Assembly (NCBI RefSeq): GCF_001668675.1
Contig: NZ_LZKQ01000331.1
Location: 21,527 to 85,526, forward strand
Length of the DNA: 64,000 bases
Direction: 5' to 3'
Source: Mycobacterium asiaticum
GTDB lineage: Bacteria > Actinomycetota > Actinomycetes > Mycobacteriales > Mycobacteriaceae
The notes beneath the pieces were generated by a model. That model did no database searches, was not told where the DNA came from, and was given only the letters and a program-made list of their open reading frames with translations. Numbering within the stretch: the stretch's first letter is position 1; every line of letters starts with the position of its first letter. Below, piece by piece: positions 23,691 to 32,386 of the stretch. Made by a program: the position numbers and the translations under genes.

Positions 23691-24261
23691 CCGTCAACCG
23701 GAACAGCGCGCGCTGCAGGGTCGGCAGGATCTCGGTGATGGCGATCTCGCCGGCGGCGAACCGCGCCACCAGGCCATAGGCGAGGTTCGACACGATCGGC
23801 GGCAGATCCTCGACCAGCTCGGCGTCGGCGTCGCGCAACACCGCCATGGTGGCCGGGATGACCACGTCAAGGCCACGGTCGACCAGCCGCCGGCCCCCGG
23901 GAGCCGAGCGGGCCCGGAAGTACGCCCGAAGCATGTCCGGGTGACGTTCCCACGGCTCGAAAATGGTGCGGAAGACCCGCATGAGCCCGTCGTAGACGGA
24001 CTCGTCGGGATCATGCGTCTGCGTCGCCAAACCGGCGTACCGGTGCGCGTCCATCCAGCTCTCCAGCGCGGCCAGGATCAGCGCATCCCGGGTCGGAAAG
24101 CGCTTGTAGATGGTGGCCAACGACATCCGTGAGCGCTTGGCCACCTCACGCAACTGCACCGCGTCGTAGCCGTCGGACTCCAGGATGCCAACCACGACAT
24201 CAAGGATGGGGTCACCGACTCGACGATCCTGATCGCCGATCGCCGCTTCGGTGCCGACCAC
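23671..24261 (-). CDS. TetR-family regulator
   Basis: 196 residues. The N-terminal helix-turn-helix is LREVAKRSRMSLATIYKRFP (about residues 37-56), and the remainder is the helical ligand-binding and dimer domain (ESWMDAHRYAG, RAYFRARSAPGGRRLVDRG). The layout resembles KstR2-type regulators of lipid catabolism, but I cannot assign it. GTG start at 24261. Two identical-type operators sit 26-61 bp upstream in the gap before the divergent SDR-P450 genes. It therefore very likely represses itself and that operon. Confidence 0.87.
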   Translation of the reverse strand: MVGTEAAIGDQDRRVGDPILDVVVGILESDGYDAVQLREVAKRSRMSLATIYKRFPTRDALILAALESWMDAHRYAGLATQTHDPDESVYDGLMRVFRTIFEPWERHPDMLRAYFRARSAPGGRRLVDRGLDVVIPATMAVLRDADAELVEDLPPIVSNLAYGLVARFAAGEIAITEILPTLQRALFRLTVNVGKG

Positions 24262-24286
24262 GTGACGAACCCCTTGCCCTCGCCGG

Positions 24287-24322
24287 GTAACCCAGTTACC
24301 GTACCTTCTGTAACAAGGTTAC
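24287..24322. promoter_or_regulatory. Two tandem TetR operators GTAAC-N3-GTTAC
   Basis: GTAAC-CCA-GTTAC (24287-24299) and GTAAC-AAG-GTTAC (24310-24322) are perfect 13-bp palindromes whose centres are 23 bp apart. They lie between the divergent TetR gene and the SDR-P450 operon, the expected place for binding by that regulator. Confidence 0.8.
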
Positions 24323-24337
24323 TCGACGAGGAGGGCC

Positions 24338-25171
24338 ATGGCAGGCCGGGTAGCGGGCAAGGTCGCATTCGTCACCGGCGCGGCGCGCGGGCAGGGCCGC
24401 AGTCACGCGGTGCGACTGGCGCAAGAGGGCGCCGACATCATCGCCGTCGATGTCTGCCGGGGCTTCGACAACTCCCCCGCGCCGGCGTCCTCGCCCGAAG
24501 ACCTGGCCGAGACGGCCGACCTCATCAAGGGTCTGGATCGCCGCGTGGTCACCGCCGAGGTCGACGTCCGCGACTACGACGCGCTCAAGGCCGCGGTCGA
24601 CAGCGGTGTCGAGCAACTCGGCCGGCTCGACATCGTGGTGGCCAACGCCGGCATCGGCACCATCGCTCCACGCCTGGACCGGATGGACGAAGACCTGTGG
24701 CAGGAGATGCTCGACGTCAACCTGAGCGGGGTGTGGAAGTCGGTGAAAGCCGCTGTCCCCCATCTGCTTTCGGGTGGTGGCGGTTCCATCGTGCTGACCA
24801 GCTCGGTGGCCGGCCTGAAGGCCTACACGCATACGGGGCACTACAACGCCGCCAAGCACGGCGTGGTGGGGCTGATGCGGTCGTTCGCCGTCGAGCTGGG
24901 GCCGAAGAACATCCGGGTCAACACCGTGCACCCGACCCACGTGAACACACCATTGTTGATCAACGACATGACTTTTCGGCTGTTCCGCCCCGACCTGGAG
25001 AATCCCGGACCAGACGACCTGGCACCCATCTGTCAGACCTTCCACACGTTGCCGATCCCCTGGGTGAACGTAGAAGACATCAGCAACGCCGTATTGTTCC
25101 TGGCCTCCGACGAGGCGCGCTACATCACCGGAGTCACGCTTCCCGTGGACGCGGGCAGCTGCCTGAAGTAA
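24338..25171 (+). CDS. Mycofactocin-coupled short-chain dehydrogenase
   Basis: 277 residues. The start MAGRVAGKVAFVTGAARGQG, the NAD turn TGxxxGxG, the extended VDVCRGFDNSPAPAS insert near residues 45-55, and the catalytic SSVAGLKAYTHTGHYNAAK (Ser, Tyr-x-x-x-Lys) mark the carveol-dehydrogenase-like SDR class, whose tightly held NAD is thought to be recycled by mycofactocin. It oxidises a secondary alcohol, probably terpenoid or steroid-like. A strong GAGGAGGG precedes the ATG. The P450 follows 14 bases later, so the operon is monooxygenase plus alcohol dehydrogenase. Confidence 0.9.
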   Translation: MAGRVAGKVAFVTGAARGQGRSHAVRLAQEGADIIAVDVCRGFDNSPAPASSPEDLAETADLIKGLDRRVVTAEVDVRDYDALKAAVDSGVEQLGRLDIVVANAGIGTIAPRLDRMDEDLWQEMLDVNLSGVWKSVKAAVPHLLSGGGGSIVLTSSVAGLKAYTHTGHYNAAKHGVVGLMRSFAVELGPKNIRVNTVHPTHVNTPLLINDMTFRLFRPDLENPGPDDLAPICQTFHTLPIPWVNVEDISNAVLFLASDEARYITGVTLPVDAGSCLK

Positions 25172-25185
25172 GGAAACGTCCCCGC

Positions 25186-26385
25186 ATGACCATCGCCCCC
25201 GAGACGGACGTCTACTACGACCCCTACGACGTCAACATCACCGCGGACCCCTACCCCATTTACGCCCGCCTCCGCGACGAGGCTCCGCTCTATTACAACG
25301 AGCGCTACAACTTCTGGGCGATCTCCCGGCACGCTGATGTGGAGAAGGCGCTCTCGGACTGGGAAACGTTCTCCAACAGCCGAAGTGACATCCTCGAGCT
25401 GATCCAATCCAAGTTCCCGATGCCGCCCGGCGTGATGATGTTCGAGGACCCCCCGACCCACACCATGCTGCGCGGCGTCATGTCGCGCGTCTTCACCCCG
25501 CGGCGGATGGCGGCCATCGAGGATCAGATCCGCGCCTACTGCGTGCGTTGTCTGGATCCGCTCGTCGGCTCGGACGGATTCGACATCATCGCCGAACTCG
25601 CCTCGATGATGCCGATGCGCGTGATCGGCATGCTGCTGGGCATCCCGGAGGAAGAGCAGATCGGCGTGCGCGACGCCAATGACGCCAACCTGCGCACCAG
25701 GCCCGGCACACCGATGAAAGTCGCCGATCCAGAAGCCATCGCCGATGGCCGCATCTACGCCGAGTACGTCGACTGGCGGGCCAAGAACCCCTCCGACGAC
25801 CTGATGACCTCGCTGCTCAACGTCGAGTTCGAGGACGCCGACGGAGTGACGCGCAAGCTCACCCGCAAAGAGGTGCTGCACTACACGCAGGTGGTCGCCG
25901 GGGCGGGCAACGAGACGACGGGACGGCTGATCGGCTGGCTGGCCAAGGTGCTGGCCGAGCACCCCGATCAGCGCCGGGAGATCGTGCAGGATCGGTCGCT
26001 GGTGACGCGCGCGGTCGACGAAACGCTGCGCTTCGAGCCGACAGGTCCGCACGTCGGGCGCTACACGATTCGCGACTTCGAGGCCTACGGGACCACGGTG
26101 CCGGCCGGCAGCGCGGTGCTGCTGCTCTTCGGGGCGGCTAACCGGGATCCGTTGCGCTACAAGGATCCTGACACCTTCAACATCCATCGCGACAACATCT
26201 CGCATCTCACCTTCGGCAAAGGCGTGCACTACTGCCTGGGCGCGAACCTGGCCCGGCTGGAAGGCAGGGTGGCACTCGACGAGCTGCTCAACCGGTGGCC
26301 GGAATGGGAAATCGACTACGACAGCCTCAAACTGGCGCCCACCTCGACGGTCCGGGGCTGGGAGCGGCTACGCATCGTGGTGTGA
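25186..26385 (+). CDS. Cytochrome P450
   Basis: 399 residues from the ATG at 25186, behind AAGGAAA; the frame is open further upstream, but only as a shadow of the SDR. P450 landmarks: I-helix VVAGAGNETT (acid/alcohol pair replaced by Asn-Glu-Thr-Thr), K-helix ExxR in DETLRFEPTG, and the heme-binding loop FGKGVHYCLGANLAR with the Cys ligand. A soluble class I bacterial P450 that needs ferredoxin partners, none of which is adjacent. It probably hydroxylates the compound whose alcohol the upstream SDR oxidises. The subfamily is not assigned. Confidence 0.92.
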   Translation: MTIAPETDVYYDPYDVNITADPYPIYARLRDEAPLYYNERYNFWAISRHADVEKALSDWETFSNSRSDILELIQSKFPMPPGVMMFEDPPTHTMLRGVMSRVFTPRRMAAIEDQIRAYCVRCLDPLVGSDGFDIIAELASMMPMRVIGMLLGIPEEEQIGVRDANDANLRTRPGTPMKVADPEAIADGRIYAEYVDWRAKNPSDDLMTSLLNVEFEDADGVTRKLTRKEVLHYTQVVAGAGNETTGRLIGWLAKVLAEHPDQRREIVQDRSLVTRAVDETLRFEPTGPHVGRYTIRDFEAYGTTVPAGSAVLLLFGAANRDPLRYKDPDTFNIHRDNISHLTFGKGVHYCLGANLARLEGRVALDELLNRWPEWEIDYDSLKLAPTSTVRGWERLRIVV

Positions 26386-26428
26386 CCGGGACGGGAATTA
26401 ATCACCCGCCGCGGCGGTATAACAACGC

Positions 26429-26848
26429 ATGAAACTCAACGATGCGGCGCGTCAGCTCATCGGAGCAGGTGCCGACGCCACCCTGGTCACCCTCAATCCC
26501 GACGGCAGTCCCCAGGTCAGCCTGGTCTGGGTCGCGCTGCAGTCGACGCCGGAAGGTGACGAACTCGTCACCGCGCACCTGGGCGAACACAAGAAGGTGC
26601 GCAACGTCCGCAACGATCCGCGGGTGGCGGTGACCATCGTGTCCACCGAAGACCCGGGCAAAGCGATGCGCCCCTACCTGGCCATCAACGGCACCGCTCG
26701 AATCGTCGAGGGCGGGGCGCCCGAGTTGCTCAAGGAACTCGCGCAGACCCTGTCCGACCCGAACGTATTCCCCCCGGCCGGCGCGCCGCCCGGTTTCCTC
26801 ACCCGCATCCGCATCGACAAGGTCGGCGGCATCGGGCCCTGGGCCTAG
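26429..26848 (+). CDS. PPOX-class F420-dependent flavin-fold protein
   Basis: 139 residues. The split-barrel pattern ATLVTLNPDGSPQVSLVWV and HLGEHKKVRNVRNDPRVAVT matches the PPOX/FDOR-B families that bind F420 or FMN in mycobacteria, close in style to Rv1155. It is a small dimeric oxidoreductase; the substrate is unknown. It converges tightly on the following minus-strand gene (3 bases apart). Complete, with the typical end RIRIDKVGGIGPW. Confidence 0.85.
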   Translation: MKLNDAARQLIGAGADATLVTLNPDGSPQVSLVWVALQSTPEGDELVTAHLGEHKKVRNVRNDPRVAVTIVSTEDPGKAMRPYLAINGTARIVEGGAPELLKELAQTLSDPNVFPPAGAPPGFLTRIRIDKVGGIGPWA

Positions 26849-26851
26849 CCG

Positions 26852-27247
26852 TCAGTCTTGCGGCCCTTCAACCGCTGCCGGCCTGCGCCGCACCGCGCCC
26901 CACAATCCGACACCGATGCCCACCGCGGCACCGCCCAGCCCGATGGCGCGCTGGGCGGGCTTCAGCTGGTCATGCACGCTGAGTCCGCCGAGCAGGTCGG
27001 CCGCGTCGGCGCCGCCCGAGGCCAGGAACCAGCCGCGGGTGTTCTTGCCCCGCAGACCCGAGACGGCGAGCAGGCCGCCGATCAGCGCGTCGCGGTAACC
27101 CATTGAGCGCAAAAGCAATTGCGCTGTCGCGGTCTGATCGTCGGGATCACCCCACAACTTGTTTGCCTTGATGGGATCCACCAGGAAGGAAATACCGGAG
27201 GCAAGCCGGATGCTGCCGGCAATGAGCGCCGCACGATCAATCGACAT
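26852..27247 (-). CDS. Small membrane protein (DUF4267-like)
   Basis: 131 residues from the ATG at 27247 (MSIDRAALIAGSIRLASGIS). Three or four weak hydrophobic stretches (8-25, 50-65, 80-95, 105-122) and the glycine-rich GGAAVGIGVGLWGAVRRR suggest a small membrane-embedded protein. The internal pattern RSMGYRDALIGGLLAVSGLR resembles DUF4267 proteins. The open frame extends far upstream, but only this part has coding character. Function unknown. Confidence 0.6.
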   Translation of the reverse strand: MSIDRAALIAGSIRLASGISFLVDPIKANKLWGDPDDQTATAQLLLRSMGYRDALIGGLLAVSGLRGKNTRGWFLASGGADAADLLGGLSVHDQLKPAQRAIGLGGAAVGIGVGLWGAVRRRPAAVEGPQD

Positions 27248-27373
27248 GGTCGGCAGCTTAGTACCGAGCACTCCGATCTCAATGAGCTTGTTGCGAAAGC
27301 GATTTATCCCGTCCCTCCGCTGAGCGGCCGGTCGATAGGATTCCCGCGACACACGAGTAAAAGGAGTCCAGGG

Positions 27374-28261
27374 ATGACGTGGCAGATCGTGCTGTTTGTG
27401 CTGGGTTTGATCGTTGCCGGCGTCGCGGCGGTGTCGTGGCGGTTCGCCGGCAGCGACAACGGCCGTGCCCGCGGCAGGCGCGTGGCACTGGGCGCGCTTG
27501 CCGCCGCGGTGCTGTTTTTCCTCTTCGGCTGTTTCACGATAGTGGGCACCCGCCAGATCGCGATCCTCACCACCTTCGGCCGGCCCACCGGCGTCAGCCT
27601 GAACAACGGCTTCCACGGCAAGTGGCCCTGGCAGATGGCGCACCAGATGGATGGCGCCGTGCAGATCGACAAGTACGTCAAGAACGGCAGCCACGATGAA
27701 CGCATCATGGTGCGGCTGGGCAATCAATCCACCGCATGGGCCGACGTCAGCATCCGTTGGCAGCTCAAGCAGCACGCCGCCCCGGAGCTTTTCCAGAGCT
27801 ACAAGACGTTCGACAACGTGCGGGTCAACCTGATCGAGCGCAACCTGTCGGTGGCGCTCAACGAGGTGTTCGCCGCGTTCAACCCGCTGGACCCACGCAA
27901 CTTGGAGGTGTCGCCGTTGCCGGCGCTGGCCAAGCGGGCCGCCGACATCCTGCGCCAGGACGTCGGTGGGCAGGTCGACATCTTCGACGTCAACGTGCCG
28001 ACCATCCAGTACGACCAGGGCACCGAGGACAAGATCAACCAGCTCAACCAGCAGCGCGCCCAGACCTCGATCGCGGTGGAGTCCCAGCGCACCGCCGAGG
28101 CGCAGGCCAAAGCGAACGAGATCCTGTCCCGCTCGATCAGCAACGACCCCAATGTGGTGGTGCAGAACTGCATCACCGCTGCGATCAACAAGGGAATCAG
28201 CCCGTTGGGCTGCTGGCCGGGCACCGCGGCGGTGCCCACCGTGCCGGTGCCCGGGCGTTAG
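27374..28261 (+). CDS. SPFH/Band 7 (prohibitin-like) membrane protein
   Basis: 295 residues. The N-terminus has two membrane segments (about 4-20 and 39-57), then the SPFH domain with FTIVGTRQIAILTTFGRPTG, DVSIRWQLKQH and the VDIFDVNVPTIQYDQ strand. A charged helical stretch (NQLNQQRAQTSIAVESQRTA, about 235-265) would oligomerise. Such proteins assemble membrane microdomains. AAGGAG precedes the ATG. The stop is 2 bases before the patatin gene, so the two are an operon, joining a membrane scaffold with a phospholipase. Confidence 0.87.
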   Translation: MTWQIVLFVLGLIVAGVAAVSWRFAGSDNGRARGRRVALGALAAAVLFFLFGCFTIVGTRQIAILTTFGRPTGVSLNNGFHGKWPWQMAHQMDGAVQIDKYVKNGSHDERIMVRLGNQSTAWADVSIRWQLKQHAAPELFQSYKTFDNVRVNLIERNLSVALNEVFAAFNPLDPRNLEVSPLPALAKRAADILRQDVGGQVDIFDVNVPTIQYDQGTEDKINQLNQQRAQTSIAVESQRTAEAQAKANEILSRSISNDPNVVVQNCITAAINKGISPLGCWPGTAAVPTVPVPGR

Positions 28262-28263
28262 GC

Positions 28264-29964
28264 ATGCCGCTCCCGTTCGCCGACGCGCTGCGCGGCCGCT
28301 GGGGCGGACGCAGGCCCAGCCTGGATCTGCTCGAGGAAATCGAAGACCTCGAGACCGAGGCGACCGAAGCGGCCCTGGACACCGTCGACCTACCGGCCGC
28401 CGATCCGGCCGTGCTGCTGCAGAAGATGGAGAACCGGCTCGTCCGCAACCAGCTGGCCCATCCCGACGTGCTGGCCCCCGAGGACCTGCGCAGACTGCGC
28501 TACATCCTCAACTTCGCCCGGCTCGCCGACTTCGAACCCGGGGCGGCGGGTCCCGGCGGCCGCCGTGGCCGCGGGGACATCTCGGTGGGCGCGGAGGTCG
28601 GGCCGTGGCGGTCCCGCGTCGTCGACGCGCTCTACGGGCCGCTGCGCGAGGAAACGGATCCGGTCAAGGCGCTGACAGCCGCGCGCGAGGTGCTGAGGAC
28701 CCTGACCGACGAGCAGGACGATCAACGATCCGTCCTTATCGAACGCCACCCCAACGATTTCAGCGCCGCCGAGCTCGACGCCGAGGTCGGCTACAAGAAA
28801 CTGGTGACGATCCTGGGCGGGGGCGGCGGCGCCGGTTTCGTTTATATCGGCGGTGTGCAACGCCTGTTGGAGGCCGGCCAGCTACCCGACTATCTGATCG
28901 GCTCCTCGTTCGGCTCGATCTTGGGCAGCCTGGTGGCACGGGAACTGCCGATACCGATCGAGGAGTACGTCGACTGGGCCAAAACGGTGTCCTATCGGGC
29001 CATCCTGGGGCCGGAGCGGCTGCGCCGCCGCCACGGCATGGCCGGCCTGTTCACGTTACGGTTCGACGAATTCGCCCACGCGCTGCTCAGCCGCGAGGAC
29101 GGTGAACGGCTGCGGATGTCGGACCTGGCGATCCCGTTCGACGTCGTCATCGCCGGCGTGCGCCGGCAACCGTACGCAGCGCTGCCCTCCCGGTTCCGCC
29201 GTCCCGAACTCGCTGCGTTGCAGGGCCGGTCAGTTCCGTTCCGCCCCATCGGGATTGGCCCGCTGGTCGCGGCGCGCATGTGGCAGGTCTCGGCGTTCAT
29301 CGACCTACGCGTGGTCAAGCCGGTCGTCGTCACCGGCGACGATCCCGCGCTCGACTTCGACGTCCTGGACGCGGCATCGTTCTCGTCGGCGATCCCCGGC
29401 GTGCTGCACCACGAGACCCGCGACCCGCGCATGCTGCCACTGCTCGACGACCTGTGCGCGGAGCGGGACATCGCGGCGCTCGTGGATGGCGGTGCGGCCA
29501 GCAATGTCCCGGTCGAACTGGCCTGGAAACGGGTCCGCGACGGCAAGCTCGGTACCCGAAATGCCTGCTACCTGGCGTTCGATTGCTTTCACCCACAATG
29601 GGATTCGCGACATCTCTGGCTGGCCCCGATCCTGCAGGCAATTCAGCTGCAGATGCTGCGCAACCTGCCCTACGCCGACCATCTGGTCCGATTCGATCGG
29701 ACCCTGTCGCCGATCAACCTGGCACCGTCGGCCGCCGCGATCGACCGCGCGTGCCGCTGGGGACGGAACAGCGTCGACAAGGCCATCCCGGTGACGTCGG
29801 CACTGTTGCAGCCCACGTGGTGGGAAGGTGACGCCCCCGCGGCACCCAGCACGGAGCCCCAGGAACGCGCGAAGTCGGTGGCCTCGTCGATGAGTTCGGT
29901 GATGGCCGCGATCCAGGCGCCCAACAGCCGCTTCGCCCGCTGGCGCGGCCGTCGCCTGACCTGA
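28264..29964 (+). CDS. Patatin-like phospholipase with DUF3336-type N-terminus
   Basis: 566 residues. Residues 1-165 form a helical DUF3336-like region (LEEIEDLETEATEAALDTVD, RLRYILNFAR). The patatin core follows: the oxyanion glycine run LGGGGGAGFVYIGGV near residue 180, the nucleophile GSSFGS (GxSxG) near 220, and the catalytic Asp of DGGAASNVP near 410. It is a Ser-Asp dyad lipase acting on membrane lipids. The product is translated directly after the SPFH protein. A hydrophilic tail (about 525-566) completes it. All catalytic residues are intact. Confidence 0.9.
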   Translation: MPLPFADALRGRWGGRRPSLDLLEEIEDLETEATEAALDTVDLPAADPAVLLQKMENRLVRNQLAHPDVLAPEDLRRLRYILNFARLADFEPGAAGPGGRRGRGDISVGAEVGPWRSRVVDALYGPLREETDPVKALTAAREVLRTLTDEQDDQRSVLIERHPNDFSAAELDAEVGYKKLVTILGGGGGAGFVYIGGVQRLLEAGQLPDYLIGSSFGSILGSLVARELPIPIEEYVDWAKTVSYRAILGPERLRRRHGMAGLFTLRFDEFAHALLSREDGERLRMSDLAIPFDVVIAGVRRQPYAALPSRFRRPELAALQGRSVPFRPIGIGPLVAARMWQVSAFIDLRVVKPVVVTGDDPALDFDVLDAASFSSAIPGVLHHETRDPRMLPLLDDLCAERDIAALVDGGAASNVPVELAWKRVRDGKLGTRNACYLAFDCFHPQWDSRHLWLAPILQAIQLQMLRNLPYADHLVRFDRTLSPINLAPSAAAIDRACRWGRNSVDKAIPVTSALLQPTWWEGDAPAAPSTEPQERAKSVASSMSSVMAAIQAPNSRFARWRGRRLT

Positions 29965-29983
29965 CCGGCGACCGCAGACTACG

Positions 29984-30556
29984 ATGACCCACATGTCCGA
30001 CCCGGAGGAATCGGGGAACCTGGCGTGGTCGCGCGGTAACGACGTGCCGGCCGTCACGAACATGCCGGCCGAGGCCGACGACCGCCAGCAGGCCGCCGGC
30101 GCGCCGGCCGACATCGACCAAACCTGGCTCACCGCCTGGAGCCGCGCCGCCGCGCTGCTGTTGACGTGCCTGGCGCTCGCCATCGTGATCGTGGTGGTCG
30201 GCTGGGTGATGGCCACCGACAACAAATCGAACAACGCCTCACAACCGGCCGGCACCACCGCCGCGTCGAGCCGTGCCTCGGCAACCACGACCACCACCGT
30301 CTCCTCGACGCCGGACCAGGACAACCGCTACATCGCAGCGCTCAACGAAAAGGGCATCGAATTCGCGAATCCCGACGTGGCCGTACACAACGGGAAAACG
30401 GTGTGCCAGAACCTCGATGCCGGCATGACCGTGCAGCAGATAACGGCGCAGTTTCAGCAGGACAGCCCCGATTTCGCTGCTAACGCCAACGATTTCGTCG
30501 CGGTGTCCGTCCGCGCCTACTGCACGCAGTACAGCAAGTTGGTCGCCGCCTTCTGA
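29984..30556 (+). CDS. DUF732 membrane-anchored exported protein
   Basis: 190 residues. A cytoplasmic N-terminus (1-55) is followed by one membrane segment (about 57-78, LLLTCLALAIVIVVVGWVMA), a Thr/Ser-rich linker (TTAASSRASATTTTTVSST) and a DUF732 domain: RYIAALNEKGIEFANPDVAV, GKTVCQNLDAGM and AYCTQYSKL, with two Cys likely disulfide-linked outside the cell. DUF732 is a mycobacterial family of unknown function. ATG starts exist at 29984 and 29993. It follows the patatin gene by 19 bases and may be in its operon. Confidence 0.85.
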   Translation: MTHMSDPEESGNLAWSRGNDVPAVTNMPAEADDRQQAAGAPADIDQTWLTAWSRAAALLLTCLALAIVIVVVGWVMATDNKSNNASQPAGTTAASSRASATTTTTVSSTPDQDNRYIAALNEKGIEFANPDVAVHNGKTVCQNLDAGMTVQQITAQFQQDSPDFAANANDFVAVSVRAYCTQYSKLVAAF

Positions 30557-31492
30557 TCAGTCGGTGGCCCGCCGGAAGGCGCTGACCAGTTCGGCAAGCG
30601 CCCCGGTCGCGTGCTCGGGGTCGCGCGGCAGCCCGCCGCTGAACCGGATGTCGGTCGCTCCGTCGGCGACGAGCTGTGTCGCAGCATCGATGCAGGCGGC
30701 GACGTCGATGGAGCGGTCGGAGGCTTTCACCAACGCCGCGGACCCCTGCACCTGCAGACCGCTCGGGTCGCCGCCGGCGTCGGTGATCGCCTTTTTCATG
30801 GCCGGCACGGCGCCTTTGAGGTCGCTGATGGCGGGTCCCCATGGGATCCAACGTTTTCCGAATCTGCTCAGTCGTCGTGCCACCGCCGGATTGACCGTTC
30901 CGCTGACCCAGATCGGGATACCCCCGGCCTGCACCGGTTTTGGCATTTGGTGAATGCCGTCGAAGGACAATTCCGGGGATTCGTAGGTCGCGCGCTGTTG
31001 GGTCCACAACGTCTCGCACACCTCAAGGGTGTGGTCGAGCAGACGCCCGCGCCGCTCGAACGCCAGACCAGCCGCCTCGTACTCCTCGCGTTGCCAGCCG
31101 ATGCCCACACCCAGGTCCACCCGACCGCCCGACAAGGCATCTAAGGTGGCCAGTTGCTTGGCCAGCACCGCCGGGCGCCGCAGGGCGGCCAATAACACCC
31201 CGGTGCCGAGCCGGATGCGTTCGGTGGTGGCAGCCACCGCGGTCAGGAGCACCACGGGTTCCAGCCAGTGCCCGTCCGGGCCGGTCGGCTGGCGTCCTCC
31301 CGCGGTTCCACCCAATGCCGGGTCGCTGTAGGCGGCCAGGTTCTCACCGAATACCACGTGGTCGGACACCACCACCCGGTCAACACCGGCCGCATCCATG
31401 GCACGCGCGGTATCAAGGGTCGCTTGCCAGTCCGGCTCCGGGTCGTCACTGAAAGTGCGCAGATACAGCGAGAGTTTCGGACGATCCGTCAT
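30557..31492 (-). CDS. LLM-class F420-dependent oxidoreductase
   Basis: 311 residues from the ATG at 31492 (MTDRPKLSLYLRTFSDDPEP); the frame extends upstream without family character. Landmarks are VVSDHVVFGENLAAYSDP, RIRLGTGVLLAALRRPAVLA, LSGGRVDLGVGIGWQREEY and PIWVSGTVNPAVARRLSRFG. These fit TIGR03619-type LLM proteins of mycobacteria that use F420. It is convergent with the DUF732 gene, sharing a border with no gap. The substrate is not known. Confidence 0.88.
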   Translation of the reverse strand: MTDRPKLSLYLRTFSDDPEPDWQATLDTARAMDAAGVDRVVVSDHVVFGENLAAYSDPALGGTAGGRQPTGPDGHWLEPVVLLTAVAATTERIRLGTGVLLAALRRPAVLAKQLATLDALSGGRVDLGVGIGWQREEYEAAGLAFERRGRLLDHTLEVCETLWTQQRATYESPELSFDGIHQMPKPVQAGGIPIWVSGTVNPAVARRLSRFGKRWIPWGPAISDLKGAVPAMKKAITDAGGDPSGLQVQGSAALVKASDRSIDVAACIDAATQLVADGATDIRFSGGLPRDPEHATGALAELVSAFRRATD

Positions 31493-31582
31493 GGGTCGAG
31501 AGTATCGGTCGAGAACGCTCTTACCGCTATCGTGCAGGGAGCGGCGACGGTGCTGCGCCCCCGGATCGAGGCAGGTATTGCA

Positions 31583-32386
31583 ATGGATCTTGGTTTTGCC
31601 GGTGCGACAGCGGTGGTCACCGGAGGCAGCAAGGGCATGGGACTGGCCATTGCCGAGAGCCTGGGCGCCGAGGGCGCGTCGGTCGCCATCATGGCCCGTG
31701 GCCGGATCGCACTCGACGCTGCCGCCGCAAAGATTCGCTCGGCCGGCGCCCCCGAGGTGCTGGCCGTCGAGGTGGACATGTCCGACGCGCAATCGATCAT
31801 CGCCGGTTTCGGCGCGGTGGCCGACCGGTGGCCTTCGCTCAATGCGCTGGTCCACACCGTCGGACCGAGTGCCGGATCGTTCGACGATCTCGACGACGCG
31901 GGTTGGCATGCGGCGTTCGAGCTGGGCGCGATGTCGGCGGTGCGGTCGATCCGGGCCGCCCTCCCCCAACTGCGCGCGGCCGATTGGGCGCGCATCGTGA
32001 CGCTGTCCGCCCATTCCATCCAGCGGCAGAGTCCGCACCTGGTGGCCTACACCGCGGCCAAGTCGGCCCTGTCCAGCGTCACCAAGAACCTATCCAAAAG
32101 CCTTGGCCCCGAGGGTATTCTGGTGAACTGCGTATGCCCCGGTACGATCGTGACGGCCAGCTTCACCGAGGTGCTCAAGGATACGCTGGCGCTCGACGGC
32201 CTGGATTCGTCCGACCCGCACGATGTGATGCGCTGGGTGGAGAAGACCTTCCATCACCCCTGCGATCTCGGCCGGGCCGGACTGCCGGAGGAGATCGCCT
32301 CGGTGACAACGTATCTGGCTTCCCGCCGCAACGGATATGTGACCGGCGCGACAGTGAACGTCGACGGCGGGTCCGACTTCATCTAG
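31583..32386 (+). CDS. Short-chain dehydrogenase/reductase
   Basis: 267 residues. TAVVTGGSKGMGLAIAESLG is the NAD(P) turn, VAIMARGR suggests NADP preference, and TLSAHSIQRQSPHLVAYTAAK gives the catalytic Ser and YTAAK. The C-terminal GRAGLPEEIASVTTYLASRR and the VDGGSDFI ending are classical. It is divergent from the LLM gene across about 90 bp. Its last 8 bases overlap the end of the convergent epimerase gene. The substrate is unknown. Confidence 0.88.
   Translation: MDLGFAGATAVVTGGSKGMGLAIAESLGAEGASVAIMARGRIALDAAAAKIRSAGAPEVLAVEVDMSDAQSIIAGFGAVADRWPSLNALVHTVGPSAGSFDDLDDAGWHAAFELGAMSAVRSIRAALPQLRAADWARIVTLSAHSIQRQSPHLVAYTAAKSALSSVTKNLSKSLGPEGILVNCVCPGTIVTASFTEVLKDTLALDGLDSSDPHDVMRWVEKTFHHPCDLGRAGLPEEIASVTTYLASRRNGYVTGATVNVDGGSDFI

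Noticed and set aside
24262..25185. Upstream extension of the P450 frame
   Set aside because: It overlaps the mycofactocin SDR in another frame; the P450 ribosome site and natural N-terminus are at 25186.
25120..26229. A 369-codon minus-strand frame opposite the P450 gene
   Set aside because: The P450 frame carries the heme and ExxR motifs; the antisense frame has no recognisable domain and is His/Val-rich as expected from the opposite codons.
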